A stretch of 64,000 nt of DNA from Patella vulgata (taxonomy: Eukaryota; Mollusca; Gastropoda; Patellidae). The DNA is taken from positions 12,879,390 through 12,943,389 of the forward strand of contig NC_065882.2 in NCBI RefSeq assembly GCF_932274485.2, read 5' to 3'. The position numbers were made by a program, and so were the translations under genes. This document shows positions 13,262-26,781 of this stretch, piece after piece (position 1 is the first letter of the stretch; every line of letters begins with the position of its first letter). Under the pieces are notes generated by a model. It saw only the letters and a program-made list of their open reading frames with translations. It searched no databases and was not told the DNA's origin.

Positions 13262-13515
13262 ATAAATTTAGATGGGTTTTAGTGTCCTACTTCTCTGCAC
13301 CAACCAGGCTAATAAGACAGGCATATACACCATGCAGTGTGCTATGAGGGGAATTTTGCCTGGACAGTGGTATTTCCACCTACTCTTCCTTGATAACCAA
13401 CCGTCAATATTTCTGAACATCCATTTCAGGGTGTATACAAGCAGCTTGCAGTTTTTTCGTTCAAACCCAACGACTAGACAACCCTTTTCATATCCGCTCT
13501 ACAAGCTCTTCTGTC
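13262..13515 (-). mobile_element. SINE family B, diverged
   Basis: The plus strand has tttagtgtcctacttctctg, gtgctatgaggggaattttg and tttttcgttcaaacccaacg. The head is lost. Confidence 0.7.
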
Positions 13516-14092
13516 GAAAAGCAGGAACCAGAATTAGAGCTCTTCCTCGCACAACCAATCTTTGAACAATTTCTAAATTCAACACATTGAATAAATACTT
13601 TTAAATTAGAAATACTTTGATAATAAACAGAATTCATAATTTTTAAACAACATATAAAAAAATCCTCCAAAATTGCCTATTTGAATTGGAATAACACTCA
13701 AATTCAAAATAAACCAGATTCGTATTGTCAATAATGTCAATACCCTCCTGATAACATCTGACACGTAATTACCTCCCTTGACTGATTCAGACGGTACCTA
13801 ATTTAATCGTGGAAACCTCAGAGAGGCTTTGTTGACACGAAAAATGCATTAAAGCCTTTTAGACATACTAGTTATGGCTTCTCCACTTCGGACTCTTGAG
13901 CACAGATGAACGAATTATGATGTTGATGTTTTAAAGATAATTAAATTAATCGTACAGGATAAATATGAGTCATATTGCTTATAAATATTGAATTATAGGT
14001 CTCTGGTGATTCAATAATAACACGTAAGTAAATCATAGGTTATTATTAGATAACGGTTTATGGATCTTACTGTCACACAACAGCAAGGGCTG

Positions 14093-14280
14093 TTCTGTAT
14101 TCATATACGATTTGTTCTATGTTATATTGAGATTGTCTGTATTCAAGTACTATTTGTCGAGATCATCTGTATTCATGTACGGCTGTGTTATGTTGAGATC
14201 GTCTGTATATTCATGTATTGTTTGTTCTATGTTGATATTGTCTTTAATTATGTACGGCTCATTCTATGTTTTATTGAGCA
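14093..14280. repeat. Tandem repeat, unit about 45 bp, about four copies
   Basis: The pattern tctgtattcatgtacg, gtttgttctatgttgagat recurs with divergence. The 117-codon open frame here is repeat sequence. Confidence 0.7.
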
Positions 14281-14912
14281 GTACATGCTGCATTGTGCAA
14301 AAGAATCCATTTATATTAACATTTGTATCAAAAGTGTCAAATTAGAAGAACTATCAGTCTACCATACAAAAGACAGTGACAGTTTTCAAACAAAAATTCC
14401 ACTCATTCTTTGAAAATCAATGTCCATATACAGTAAAAGTACACCACTTTACATCAGTCAAAATTTATCAGTGGCTTTGTTAAATAATGTAGATGATGCA
14501 GGAGAGATTTCTACAGAAACTGTAAATAGAAAACACTCTGGTGTGTACAACTAGAGCTTCACAACCATTTCATCAAGCTAGATCAGTCACTGAGAGCCAG
14601 TAACCTTTGGGGACAAAACCAAACAAATAAAATACAAAAAAGCTTTTATTGCCATCTCTAGCTTTATGCGCGCATGTCAATGCTTTACTTTATACCAAAA
14701 TAAACATATGATTTCAATTTGGTGAAAATGGTGACGATACTCATGGGAACCAAAATATATTTTGATCCATATCTGCGAGCTTTCAAACTGCAAAGAATTA
14801 AATGAATTTCTTTTTTAACCTTTCATATAATTAATACGCCCCAATTTCAAATTATTTAAAATTGTTCAGCATATATTGACAATCAATAGGGTAAAAAGCC
14901 AGAACCACGTAA

Positions 14913-14982
14913 TGGAGAAAGAGAGAAATGGGGTTTAATTTCCACTTGACACAAACTAGATCATTTTTGGACTAAACCACCT
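14913..14982 (-). mobile_element. SINE family A, short 3' fragment
   Basis: Only the 3' end is present: agagagaaatggggtttaat and then cacaaactagatcattttt on the plus strand. Confidence 0.7.
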
Positions 14983-15654
14983 AATGCTCTTCTTTTTAAT
15001 CCAAGCTAGGAGATTATCCACCGTGGATGTTTTGAAGTTGTTTTCCTAAACAATCGATGTGAGTACGTTTTATTAAGAAGCGTAAATTCGGTTACTTGTC
15101 CGAAAAACGCAAATGACGATCATCGACTTTAAATGGTGTGTTGCAAAGAATAGAAAACAAAAATTAACGTCTCAATCTTTTAACCTTGGCATCTATTGAG
15201 ATAAATATCATTTGTAGAAACAATCTCTCAGTGCTACATGTACCATCTCTCGTAGATATTACTAGACAGATAGGTGATTCTAGGGAATATCATAACCATC
15301 ATGATCAACTTCCAGATCATATAAAACCCAAAACAACTTTCTTTATCTCTCAATAACCTTTTCTTAGAACACGTTCTTCCTGGCATCCATCCCAATCTAA
15401 TGGGATATCATTTCATACAAAAAACATAAGTGATTCTAATCTTGTAAAACTAGGATATTGTGGTAAAAACTCATGTGTAACACACCACCATCTTTCTAAT
15501 CCCCCAAAACCAGGACAAATTGATTACCCCTGTGTAGAACATAAAATTATTTTAATGGTATTTAGCAACTGAACTGGAAACACAGAGGACACTATTATAT
15601 TGAATACAATAATTTTTCGACTAGGACTCTTTAGTCTTCATCAAGCAATTTACC

Positions 15655-15684
15655 GTGTGTGTGTGTGTGTGTCTCTCTCTCTCA
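15655..15684. repeat. Compound microsatellite (GT)n(CT)n
   Basis: A gtgtgtgtgtgtgt run passes directly into tctctctctctc. No SINE is visible next to it, so this CT run may be independent of family A. Confidence 0.85.
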
Positions 15685-16504
15685 TTGCAGTATTTATTTG
15701 TAGAAGAACAAGGGACATACTGTTTCGAAATTGAAGATAAGTAATTTAATAATTTTGTTTTCAAATTAAATAAACACAAACTCTTTATCCCTAAAATCTT
15801 GTTTGGCTTTATCAATTTGGGGAAACAGTTCTATAGGTAATACACACATACATGTACACACAAACATGAGCAAGGTTTCAACTAGGCTCACTAGTCTTCA
15901 TCAAGTTCTATATTTATATACACACAATATACAAACATCCTTTTTAATCATCACAAAAACTTTTACGCGCAAATTGTTTTTTTTCAATCTCTACGCATCA
16001 TCAGGTTGTAAAAGTTGTACATTCTGCTGAGACTAGGGAGCGAACTCCATGGGAGGTTGGCAGCATAAAAAGAAAATTACCGCAATTCTTTTCGCAGGAA
16101 TGCATACAACTACAAACAGGTGCAATTAATGATGATTTCAAATTGAGTGTAATTAGCTAGATATATGGTACTTCTGTTACAATATTGGACAAGTTTTATC
16201 TGATAACCCATATTTATGATATTGGTGTTGGTGATCTCGAGGGTAAAATAATTAATATCAAACAAAAGTGTTTAGAAAAAGGCTTTATTTTTTTGAGAAT
16301 AAAAATTCTGACATGTAAAAAGAATAGAGCCCCTATTATTATGTGTAAGGGTTAAGCTGATTATGAATAAAATGTCTGAAGATATTATTTATGGAGCAGT
16401 GAAGTAGCAGTAATATCAATTTTTGAGGCCATAAAAAAGATTTATCCAGGCAAAGGTTTGTCAAGTTCTGGTCATGAACAGCTGTGTGGGCAAAATTTCT
16501 ATCA

Positions 16505-16590
16505 TAGCATACTGTGAAAAATCCTTATCTTCATTAGCCCAGTCAGAGCAGAAAAGTAGAAACCCCATTGCATTTCATTTCATTCCAAAA
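16505..16590 (+). mobile_element. SINE family B, 3' fragment, plus strand
   Basis: It has tcttcattagcccagtcaga, gcagaaaagtagaaacccc and an (ATTTC)n-like tail. Confidence 0.7.
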
Positions 16591-17258
16591 ACATGCTAAT
16601 ATATCTAGGTTCATTATCTGAGTATTCTATTACACTTACAAGGGTGTTGAAAACCAAACAAAATTCTCTGATCTGTCAAAGATAATTCTGGAATTTTAAA
16701 CCACAAAATAGGTGAGAAAACCCACAAAAAAGGCAAGAAAAACGAAAAAAATCGAATTCTGTAAACATCTGCTTATAATTCTAAGGATTTTTTTGTTGAT
16801 TTTTTCAATATGAAGACATCAGAATGAAAGAAGTACATTGCATGACTTGCATTCATTTTGCAAAAACTGAAATATGTTCACTTTTCTAGGTAGGTAATCA
16901 GTGTGGTGCTAGAACAATTACAAGGGGTTCAGCATTCAATACCATGTTGCCAGAATTTTCCAGTCTTGTTGTCCCTTGTCTGGTGATGATACAAGGAAAA
17001 AACTTGGTTTAGATGGGACAAATAAAACACTTTGACGTGCAAGTCACAAAACAGTTGGAGCTTATGAAGAGCAGGCGGAAAGACTGATCTCTGTGCAGAA
17101 TTTCCATCATGGCTTCTTGCACAACAGTATTTCAAATGTCATAAGAGACAACAAAAAGCTAACCCAATAAGAGAAGTCATAAAAGCCTCCTGAAAACCTG
17201 GAAGACATCTTTAATGATCATTATGAAAAGAAATCAACACAAGAAAACAAGACCTTAC

Positions 17259-17311
17259 TTGTTGTTGTGGTCAACGAACCGTTTCTGAAGAGGTGCAAAT
17301 TTGAAAATCAT
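17259..17311 (-). other. Possible short host exon
   Basis: On the minus strand a strong acceptor (tctgtctctcttgcag) and donor (gtaaggtc) bracket 53 nt. Only one frame is open: MIFKFAPLQKRFVDHNN (phase 0 in, phase 2 out). The peptide is not recognised and its phases do not fit the phase-1 LAR modules. It could be a cryptic exon, part of another gene or chance. Confidence 0.25.
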
Positions 17312-17507
17312 CTGCAAGAGAGACAGAATCAGATCCCAAGTGTACTGTAACGGTTTGAAGATATCCAGATGTGTTAGAGAAATAAACAACTATCACAAAG
17401 CACAACTCTGTTGAGAATATTTTGTAATGTCTGATATTTGCTAGATATAGTCAGATACATGCTAAATATATAAATACAAATAAACATTTAATTCTTTCCG
17501 AAAGGTT

Positions 17508-17740
17508 TTATTCCTGGAAGAAATTCCTTAATAAGAGACTTCTTTGTTGATTAATCATAATGAATCATTTGGTCCACTTTTGAATTCAGTCCATTGTTGT
17601 TAATTTACAAATTTGGAAACGTTTGGAAGACCTTATTTTTTCATGGAACAAATTCCTTAATAAGAGAAGTCTTTGTAGATCTATCATTACAAGTCATTTG
17701 GTCTACAGTAACTTTTGAATTTCGTCCATACTATATTCGA
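17508..17740. repeat. Tandem duplication, unit about 125 bp
   Basis: The blocks attccttaataagagacttc / attccttaataagagaagtc, then catttggtc and cttttgaatt occur twice. Confidence 0.75.
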
Positions 17741-18659
17741 CTATATCGGTATCTGATGATATTCAAACATACAGAAATTTGGACCTAAAAAACCAAAGTT
17801 CTGTATATGGTTGTCAATAATATTACATTAAGTTTCAATAAACTTCGAAAGCAGACAATATTTTTTATCCAGAAAAATAAAGCAAACAGTTGGTCTGCAT
17901 TGCTCACAGCATGTGGTCGATAATCATAATTCCCCAGTTAATCAGCTGACTCATCAATAAATATTTACAAATAAAACTCCCAAATTTTCAAAGATCAAAC
18001 GCCCAAAAGTCATTTTTCATACAGGCTAAGTCCAAAATGAATATGTTTTGAAACTTGAATCTTAAAAAACAATCAATTTTAATGACACCAATGACAGCTA
18101 TTATTTACATAATAATTTAAAATGGCTTTTTACAAATTGTGATCCTGTTTACAAAATGAAAATATTTTAACCATTTCTGGTTGGAGAAAACAAATAAACA
18201 TGCCTTTCTTGCAGATTTTCAGAAACAACATGGCTGCTACTTTGTGAAACCCAAGTGCAGAACGGCTGTCACAGATCAAATTTTAACAAAATAGGAATTC
18301 AAAACAAAGTCGCAGTTCTAGTTCCCGAGCAAGTCATTGAGTAGAGACTTTTTTTTCACTTGGATTTAAAAAAAAAACATGAACAAAATTTTAATGATGA
18401 CATCTTGCAACTTGTAACACTGACCCTTAAATGAATTCAAGATTTCAAAATAAAAGTTTAGAAGAAAGCACTGCTTTATTTATTACTATATTGATTTCCC
18501 TGGGGACAGGGCGGAAGGGCAGGTGTTGAGGATGTCCTAAATTGTTTATCTTGTAGAAACCTTTTAACACAGATGTCTCCACCAGACCAAAACATTAAAA
18601 CTTTCTTTTTTGAAAATAAATTAATGTCACATTTTGAAGAAAGAAAGAAACAGAATTAA

Positions 18660-18934
18660 AGATGTATATGATCTAAGAGCTAAATCTGCTTGTTGCTGGT
18701 CTTTCTTTTGGCTTCAAACGTTATATAAATTATTATTTACACATTTATTCACATGACAAGCCCATAATCACCAGATGACCAAGATTTAAATATGGATAAT
18801 CCAGATTTAGCTACATCTTCGAAAAATTTGAATGAAATTTTCAATATATTATGTTTTCTATTGTGGCAAGAACGGCCAGCTCTTTATCTAAATCTAACGG
18901 CCAGCTCTTTATCTAAATCTTACATAATGCATCT
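18660..18934. mobile_element. TTAA-flanked MITE copy with a local duplication
   Basis: It is bounded by TTAA (18656-18659 and 18935-18938). It begins agatgtatatgatctaagag and ends aatcttacataatgcatct. A 27-bp block (aacggccagctctttatcta and following bases) is tandemly duplicated near its right end. Confidence 0.75.
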
Positions 18935-19912
18935 TTAAATTAGCAGTAGTGTTACCAGGTCAATAATAATGATACATGGTCATCCTACAAGAGCCATTAA
19001 AAAGAACCATGCTATAAATTATGCCCCTATATAAAAGATTTCAGGAGATGATGAGGCACTAACCCTCATAAAATTTGAGAAATTCTTCAAAATTAACTTA
19101 ATAAAACCAGCCCCTTCTGTTCTTAATCAACTTCCACACATAGCTGAACTAGTATTCAACTCTTTATGGACCCTTGAAATTTAAATGGACAAAATTCCTA
19201 AAGACTTACAAAGATGAAAGGACATTAATGCTGTTTAGAAATTCTCCAAAATCAACTGGGAAAAGAGTCCTTCATGCCACACAATTAGAATATTTGTTCT
19301 TAGAATTTTGTTTCCTATTCCTTCAGAGCGGTGATGGGATTTAAAAAATAAGAAGTACTTGGCTGCTCTTGTCAAAAGCTTTTAGTACTAAAATTTTAAA
19401 CTTTAAATTTTAAACAAATCATTGTTCATAAAACTTGAATGACTAAAAATTAAATTGGTTTGACCCTTAAAGATGACAACTATTTCACTCTTTTATTGGC
19501 CCTCTATTAAACACTAAAATTTAAATGGGCCAAAAGACATAACCTTGAAGTTATTAGACTTCAGAATTTCTCATTAAACTATAAATTATCACCAAACATA
19601 GCCCCATACCCAGAAGTTAAACAAACCATTTAGCTTGTCCAAATATTTTCATAAAATCCAATAATATAGAATTAATGGAAGACTCCAATTCTTTATTACT
19701 GTTTAAATGGGCAATAAATCTAGGGAATGGTTGGTCTGGACAGATTCAAGCCAGTGTAAAGTAAATCACAAACATTGTTGAGAGAATAATCTCTCGGGCT
19801 TTAACAAAGGAATGGTCTAAAGTCTTTTGAACATTGTGAGACTAACATTTGGTTATTTTTGAGAGAATAATATTAGAGGAATTGGATTTAATATACTTAA
19901 ACAGAAGCAAAT

Positions 19913-20195
19913 GGAGTTGAATGTCTTGTAAACACAAAACATTGGTCATTTCGCGATTAAAATACTTTTCTATGGTCACATGTGCAATACTACAATAGGA
20001 AGGTGCCTACCCTTCATCAAGTTCCAACTGTCAAGGATTCTTTTACGCGGACACCTATGTCTACAAGGATAGACCTCTGACAAGAGGGGAAACTAGCTTA
20101 AAAAATCCCAAGGTTCTTTACTCAGTCGTTGCCGTGATTTGAACCAGGACATCCTAGCAGTGATCCTACTGTTGTACCTCGTGTCTTAAAATGCC
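19913..20195 (-). mobile_element. Old SINE composite (A-like 3' end, B-like core and head)
   Basis: The plus strand begins like family A (caaaacattggtcatttcgc) and then carries B-core ccaactgtcaaggattctttt, gacaagaggggaaac and a B-like head ending near 20195. Divergence is high. Confidence 0.5.
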
Positions 20196-20651
20196 ATTCA
20201 ATATCACTCATATTAACTTGTCAAGGATGCTGTAAACAAAGAAGCAGAGTATTCTTAATCTTACTAGAACACGCTTACTAGTTCCCATAGCTACAGAATT
20301 TCATAACAGTACATAGATAATTTAGAATTCAAGGAAGCTGATCTGACATGTTGCAACCAAATGGTAGCATTCTGGACATGTAGGAATATGTTGATACAAG
20401 AAATCACCTACATAGGTCCAACTTGCTCAGCTGATGGCTTAAATTCCCAATAGTTCACGACCTCAGCCATTTAAAATGGCATGAGGAAATTAAGAATGTT
20501 GTCTGGTCTTGATAACTGAAATTGTCTTGATGCACAGCTACTGCAACAGATGAAGGAATGGCTTGTCTGGTGGATTTGGATTCATTGTTGCATAGAGGGC
20601 CCCAAAACCTGTATCATAACAGACTCCCTCTAACTAAAACCCAGTTTTCCT

Positions 20652-20745
20652 GACGGCCACAGTGACTCAGTGAGTAAGGCACTGGGGTTCGATCCCGGTG
20701 TTGGCCAAGAAAGTTCAAGATTTTCAGCTTGGATCCCATATGTCC
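20652..20745 (+). mobile_element. SINE family B, isolated head, plus strand
   Basis: It has ggccacagtgactcagtgag (A box), ggggttcgatcccggtgttg (B box) and gccaagaaagttcaag. It could be mistaken for a tRNA gene, but the anticodon arm does not fold into a normal tRNA. Confidence 0.7.
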
Positions 20746-21239
20746 AATTAAATATCAAGATTGACCACAATTTCCTTACTTGAATTACAGTTCCATTCCT
20801 TTCCAGTTGTGGCTACTAGTTCCATTCTCATAAAGTTGAGGCAAAGGTGAAGGCCAAGCAAAATTCTAAATTGGTCATTTCCTTCTCTTTCCACTTGCAG
20901 CCAATTCTTCATCTTGTGTAAAGATGAGAGTTCAAGACAATCTCTGTATGATATTAACTATATAAATGGCCAGGAAAAGATTCATTTCCTTGCAATGTAA
21001 ACATGAATTTTGTTATTTTCTCATCTCGACAAACTGTTTTAATTTAAAGAATTGATGTCTTCCGTGCCTATTGCAGGATATTAATCCAAGCTGATCATAT
21101 ACAAGACATCTAAAAGTTTTAAACACTGCACTCGATTCATTCACTTAGTAGTAGTAGTATAATAGGGGTTATTATCTGCTATCGCTTGGGGTGTTACATT
21201 CACTTGTTTTGATATTTCTACTTTGCCTTTTTTGCATAT

Positions 21240-21412
21240 TACTGTAGGGCTTAATGTCTTACTGTTCTTGCACCAACCGGGCTACTGAAGCTGGTCATAT
21301 ATGATGCAGTGTGCTACATGCTAACGACTAGACTCCTGAGAAACTTCCTCTTCTTACACTGGGAGCAAAATCTCCTGGTTAGCGAGCCATCTCTTTACTC
21401 ACTCAGTAGAAT
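21240..21412 (-). mobile_element. SINE family B with large internal deletion
   Basis: The tail-proximal part (ttaatgtcttactgttcttg and gatgcagtgtgctac on the plus strand) joins actagactcctgagaaactt and the head block cctggttagcgagccatctc. Confidence 0.65.
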
Positions 21413-22552
21413 TGTCTCCTTGTCCATTCAGTTGGTTGGTTTTTGTTAAATAAAGCTGTCCCAAAACAATATTGTCCTAATTCATCCACTGTATTTTGTA
21501 CACAAAAAATAGTTAGAATTGAAAACACCGTTTGTATTAAGATAGTGGAATGGCCGAGTGGTCTATAAAAATCATGAGATTTAGATCGTAATGCTGTTTT
21601 TTTCCCAGGCTAACCAGGAGTAGGATCACCTGCCTAATGTTGTAAGTTTTCTCCAGTTACCTCCAACTACTCAAGATCCCTGCACTTATAGAAAAAGAAT
21701 ACCCTGTCTCTTGCACATTACCTAAAAGAACTAGGATTTTAGAAGATAACAATGCAATTTATTCATGAAAACCTGAAAGCCGCTTAAAACTGTCTAGCTT
21801 CACAATATTGAACTGTAGTTGATGTAATTAATTCTTCGACGTCAAACAATCGCAATTTATTAGCTGTTATCTTTTGTATGTTTTGGACTAGACTTTAATT
21901 TATTTATTTTTAATGTAAAATAATTAAATTTCCTGCCTTGTATTAAATAATGCTGGGTTCCTTTGGTGCAATACATTCTATAGAAATCAATTAGAATTTG
22001 ATATCTGGTTGTTGCTGATATTATTTTTATGAAATTGATCCATCTTACCACTTGCGACTGGTTTTATTAAATTCAACACAAGTTCGTACAATTCCATTGT
22101 TTTCAAATCAAACAATGGCTTGTTTTTTTAATCTAAATTTCATTCCAAGACCTTTTTATCCATAAGAAGATAAAAGATTTCTTTCTTTTTTTTGATTGAA
22201 ACAATGTGCGAGTCTGTAAAAGATTTTAATTCTGTCCCATATTTTGATATGGTTTAAATAGAAATAAGAGTTTTTGTTCTTATTTGAATTTATGAATGAG
22301 TTATCTATTTTTATATAATGAATGAATGGAATCTTGTTTTAATGTCTGAAGAGAATTTATCCCAGATAGTAGGTTACTCAGCCTTTTCTTCTCTTTTTTC
22401 AAATTCTTGAATGGAAGGCTTTATTCATACTAGTAATGAAATAACGTCAGTTTAAAATCTCGTAGACACTATCCTGAGGTCATTTTGAAAACATAGTAAA
22501 TTTTATTCATGAAGGATACAGTGCAATGCAAGAGAGGAACTTATCTCACAGA

Positions 22553-22770
22553 AATGAAATGAAATGAAATGAAATGGGGTTTAACGTCCTACTGTTCTGC
22601 TCCTATACTGGGCTAATGAAGACGGGCATATGCCATACAGTGTGCTATGAGAGAAATTTTGCCCGGGCAGCGGCACTATCGCCTACTCTTATATCAAATT
22701 CCAATATATACACGGGACCTCGGTTTTTCGTCTCATCCGAAGGACTAAACAGCTGTCCTTGTCAGGCCTT
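22553..22770 (-). mobile_element. SINE family B, headless, long (ATTTC)n tail
   Basis: The plus strand starts with about five aaatg units and runs through ctactgttctgctcctatac to cagctgtccttgtcaggcc, then breaks. The gccaagggatcttttacgtg block is deleted. Low divergence otherwise suggests a recent copy. Confidence 0.85.
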
Positions 22771-23034
22771 ATTTCACAGACAGCCTAGCATTTTTTCACT
22801 TATCTTTCTTTGAATTCAATGATTTCATTTTTTTTTTCTCCTAATCCGAATTATACACACATCCTTATTTGTCAATCTTGTTGCGGTTTTGCTATGGTTT
22901 AACATGTGTGCATTAGATCATAAAGTTTGTCATCAATTCAAATGCCATGGCTTTGCTCCCATGCCTCACAGGTTGTCTCCTGGTTTGCTCCCGCTGCTCT
23001 AGAATGATTAAAATATGTTAGTCCCAAATTAACA

Positions 23035-23300
23035 TTGTTTGTGATGAAACAGCATTTCTCATCAGTCTTACAGACAGGACCCCACAGAAATAAAGAGTAA
23101 GCATACATTGCCTTTGTTAAACAATAGATCTAGAATAACGACTAATATTGGCTCTTATCTTATCAGTTTTACAGACAGGACTCCACAGAAATAAAGAGTA
23201 AGCATACACTGCCTCTGCCAGACTTGTCATTTCAGTCTTTTAGGCAGAAAAAGAGGTAAGCACATATTGCCTCATCAAAAATAATGATATATCTTGAATA
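23035..23300. repeat. Tandem repeat, unit about 110 bp, three copies
   Basis: The pattern cttacagacaggaccccaca, gaaataaagagtaagcatac, attgcct recurs. The third copy is more diverged. Confidence 0.8.
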
Positions 23301-24152
23301 ACAGCTAATCATTGTCTGGGGCCATCTCAGTATACAAGCTTTCCTTTCTAAAGAACATGTACCCGAGATTTCGTCTAAAAACAGACGTGAATAAACAAAT
23401 TTTACAAAAATAATATATGAAGTCGCCATTAAACAAAAAAGATTTACCACTACCCATCATGTTTACGAACCAAATAGTCATAAAAACAGAGCTAAAATAA
23501 TAATCTGTGGGCAGACGCCTAAACAGTGTGTTGTTTTTACTATATATAAATCACATTCTACGATTCGTATCTATGCCATTATTCACCAATCAGTAGAGAA
23601 TAATGCGATGTTAACTTTGATACACAAGTCAAGGAAATGATGACAGCACCATTACGGTATTTTTACATTTTTTTTTTGTATCATGATGAAATCTATCGTA
23701 AACTGTTTCTATGATTATTATGCTATGTAACTTTCTCATCAGACTTTTTACCAAAAGTACAGCGATCAAGAATTTTTGCCTATAAACATCTTTTGTTAGA
23801 AATTTTGATAATAAAATTATTTTAGATCTTTTCTTTTAAAAAGGATACTGTTGATATTTTTTAAATAATTAAGATCTACACTTTTCTTTTCATTCAAAGA
23901 CTTTCTAGTTATTTTTATTAATTATTTTTTTTTAAAAAGAGGATGGATGTTACTATATATATACGAAACCAATGGAAAACTTTAGCATATAGTAGTGAAA
24001 TGATTAAGTTGTTCTGTTTTCTTTACAATAACTTTTCAGCTTCTAACATCAAAGAATTAAAATACATTAATCTGATTAAAAGACTGCATTTTTTTTTTAT
24101 TTTAAAGTACAAGATACTTTACTTTACTTTAATGAAATGATTTAAATATTAT

Positions 24153-24310
24153 TGAAAGAGAGCGATAGAGTTTTACGTCCACTCAATACTACATCATTTC
24201 GGGACTAACATATTGTAGAACGGAACCCAGCAAAAAGAACAAGGTTGGCCGGCAACCTTACTTATGGTCACATATACTACCCCAGTAGAAACCACACTAC
24301 TACTCCCTCC
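24153..24310 (-). mobile_element. SINE family A, internally deleted
   Basis: The 3' end (acgtccactcaatactacatc and catttcgggactaacata on the plus strand) is joined to later core sequence (aaggttggccggcaacctta). The middle core is missing. Confidence 0.65.
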
Positions 24311-24639
24311 CCACGAAACATACCAACTTTATAGTCAATTGTAAAACTATAATCAAGGTAAAGCTACAATGTTTCAAAGATAACAGTGTCAGGTAGAATC
24401 TATTTTCGGTGTAGATCAATCGTTGATATACCTTAAAGGTAAAGTGATCTGTTAGATGAAGGAACCCAGACTTCTCTGATATACAGCTGTTTTACAGAAT
24501 ATTCCTAAACAATCCTATAATAAGTCATTAATATTATTAGAGGGGGAGAGAGGGTGAGAGACAAGTACTAAAAACTTCTTGATAATTTTGGGAATAACAC
24601 GAGGTATTCAGAACTTTCTTTCAATCCATAAACAGGACT

Positions 24640-24757
24640 CACTGACTGGGTTTGATCCTGGTTCCACCGAAAATGTTTCTCAGGATTTGTCAACCTCTCC
24701 TTGTCAGTGGTGCAGGATGGAAAGCGGCTTATTCACTGAGCCACCGTGGCTCTTCTT
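24640..24757. mobile_element. Two SINE family B head fragments in opposite orientation
   Basis: Bases 24640-24722 read B head and flank on the plus strand (gtttgatcctggttccaccg; ccttgtcagtggtgcaggat). Bases 24723-24757 are the head tip on the minus strand (cactgagccaccgtggctct on plus). Confidence 0.6.
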
Positions 24758-25137
24758 AAAATAACGAGCTTTAAAACTTTTAGTGCAAAGTTATTAAATG
24801 TTATTTGGTGCTTGTACCTGTTAAATAAATGTACTTAGAGTAATTTCATACACCTGTTTTTCACGTATGTCAGAAATTCATGTTCTGTTTTGATCAAATT
24901 AAAAAATGTTTATTAATCAAAGAATTAATGTTGAAAACTCTGTTGAAATTGTATTTTATCAGCCTGAATTACTGCAACAAATTCTAACACTGTAAAGTCT
25001 GTAACTACAAATAAACGATAGAGAGAGATTTTTGATGTCAAGAGAAAGATATTTACAGAAATCAAAAGAATTGTTAAAACGTATATTCTACTGCACTTAC
25101 AATTACCATACATTAAAGGGAAAATAAGTCTGTGTGA

Positions 25138-25376
25138 CCGTGGGGTTTAACCTCCACTTCAGCACAAACTAGGTCATTTCAGTTTGAACATACGGTTCAA
25201 TTTTATTTCAATAATTTGTTTGCAGATAGGGGTCTTTAGCATTAGGAGGACCCAGAGAAAAACCATCAGGATGAACAGACGACCAGGGAATCAAAACCAC
25301 AACACTTGACTCAATGACAGACCTTCTGATCCAACGAGCATGCGTTAACCATTCGGCCACCCAATCGCCCATATGT
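25138..25376 (-). mobile_element. SINE family A, nearly complete, diverged
   Basis: It has gtggggtttaacctccac at the tail, a good core, and a head ending ccattcggccacccaatcgc on the plus strand. There is no GA run next to the tail. Confidence 0.8.
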
Positions 25377-26055
25377 CAATTAGAAGTTGCAACAGTTTAA
25401 ACTCTGGTGCTTACTGTCTTCTTGAATAAAAACCAATATTTATCTCTCTATAATGTCACATACTTTAAACAACTATTATCTTGGTAGCCTACCAATTCAA
25501 GAATTAGAGTTTTCAAATGTAATGGAGAACTGGGACGGTTTGTAAGATTCAATAAGTTTGTTGAATACCATAATATAAATTATTGGATATGGTTGGTGTT
25601 TTAGAAATTAATAACAATATTATCACTTTAAAGCGCTGTTTTCGTTCAATTCTACTTTGTACTTGAATAAAACTACTAATGGAATAATACGGAAATTGAA
25701 TCTGTACTACAGATTATAGCACTGAAAGCTGAAAGACCTATCATCACAATCATCAAATATTTTCGAACCGTTGGGAGTTTTATTTACGTCACTGCATTTT
25801 ACATTCGATCATTTAATGACAAAATATATAGATATATAACAACATTAAACTTATGATGTAAAAATCAAAACACGAAAAAAAAAAAATATGATTTCAATTA
25901 AATGAATATGCAGGATTCACCTCTATAAATAAAACCTGATAAAATGAGTCTGAAATAAGGCACTTGTCACAGACAAGCACAAAATCAGGCTTTGTCAGGT
26001 GCAATGCCGCAGGTGCCTATCATTTTGTCTGGCACAAATTTCCTTTTTTTTATGT

Positions 26056-26150
26056 GTTTTTATTGATATATTAATACAACTCAGACACAAAGCTAAAACT
26101 GTTAGGTACGAGTTCATTAGCGTCTGACATTTTTTCAGATCCATCTAAAA
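26056..26150 (+). repeat. Dispersed repeat of unknown class, copy 1
   Basis: The pattern tttttattgatatattaata, cagacacaaagctaaaactg, ggtacgagttcattagcgtc resembles sequences at 33842-33915 and 57938-58010. Confidence 0.45.
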
Positions 26151-26781
26151 TCATTATTTACAGGCCTGGATAAAAGGTATCATTGATTCTTTCCAAGGTT
26201 CTAAATAATAGAACAAACTGCTAAACAATTTGTTGTTTTGAAACAATTCCATTATACATTGTTTTTTAGTTATTGTTGATTCATGCGAAGATCACTCAAG
26301 TAGTCCAACCCATGCTGAATAATTTACGCTATAGTTGATTTCACTATTGAGTTTTTGCAACAGTGACTCAAAACACTGGTATATTCACTGGTACCCGGTA
26401 CCGTAAGCAATAATAAAACCATTCCTTCTTTTTTCATAAATTAATTGATTTCGTACCTACTACGCAAGAATGATTTTTATCTTTCTTATTAATGTCCGAT
26501 TTTAACTTTCCTTTAAGGATTAGTTTCAGAACAACTTGGGGGGAAAAAACATTACGATATCAATTGAAATGTGATGGGAAAATGTGTCGGAAGTCACAAG
26601 TCATTGCTTACGATATTTGTCAATTCTAACCCTTTCATGTTATATCTTTAAAAAGATATTTGTAGTCTATTTTAATATTTTCGTTCATATCGTATTGTCC
26701 ACTGAATAATTAACGAAATTCAATTTATGCTTGTAATGTTATTCAAGCTAATTTTCACTTTAATAAAAAAAAGCTTGTCTG

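Noticed and set aside
20652-20745. Candidate tRNA gene
   Set aside because: A and B boxes are present, but the middle cannot form a normal anticodon arm and the flank matches the SINE B body.
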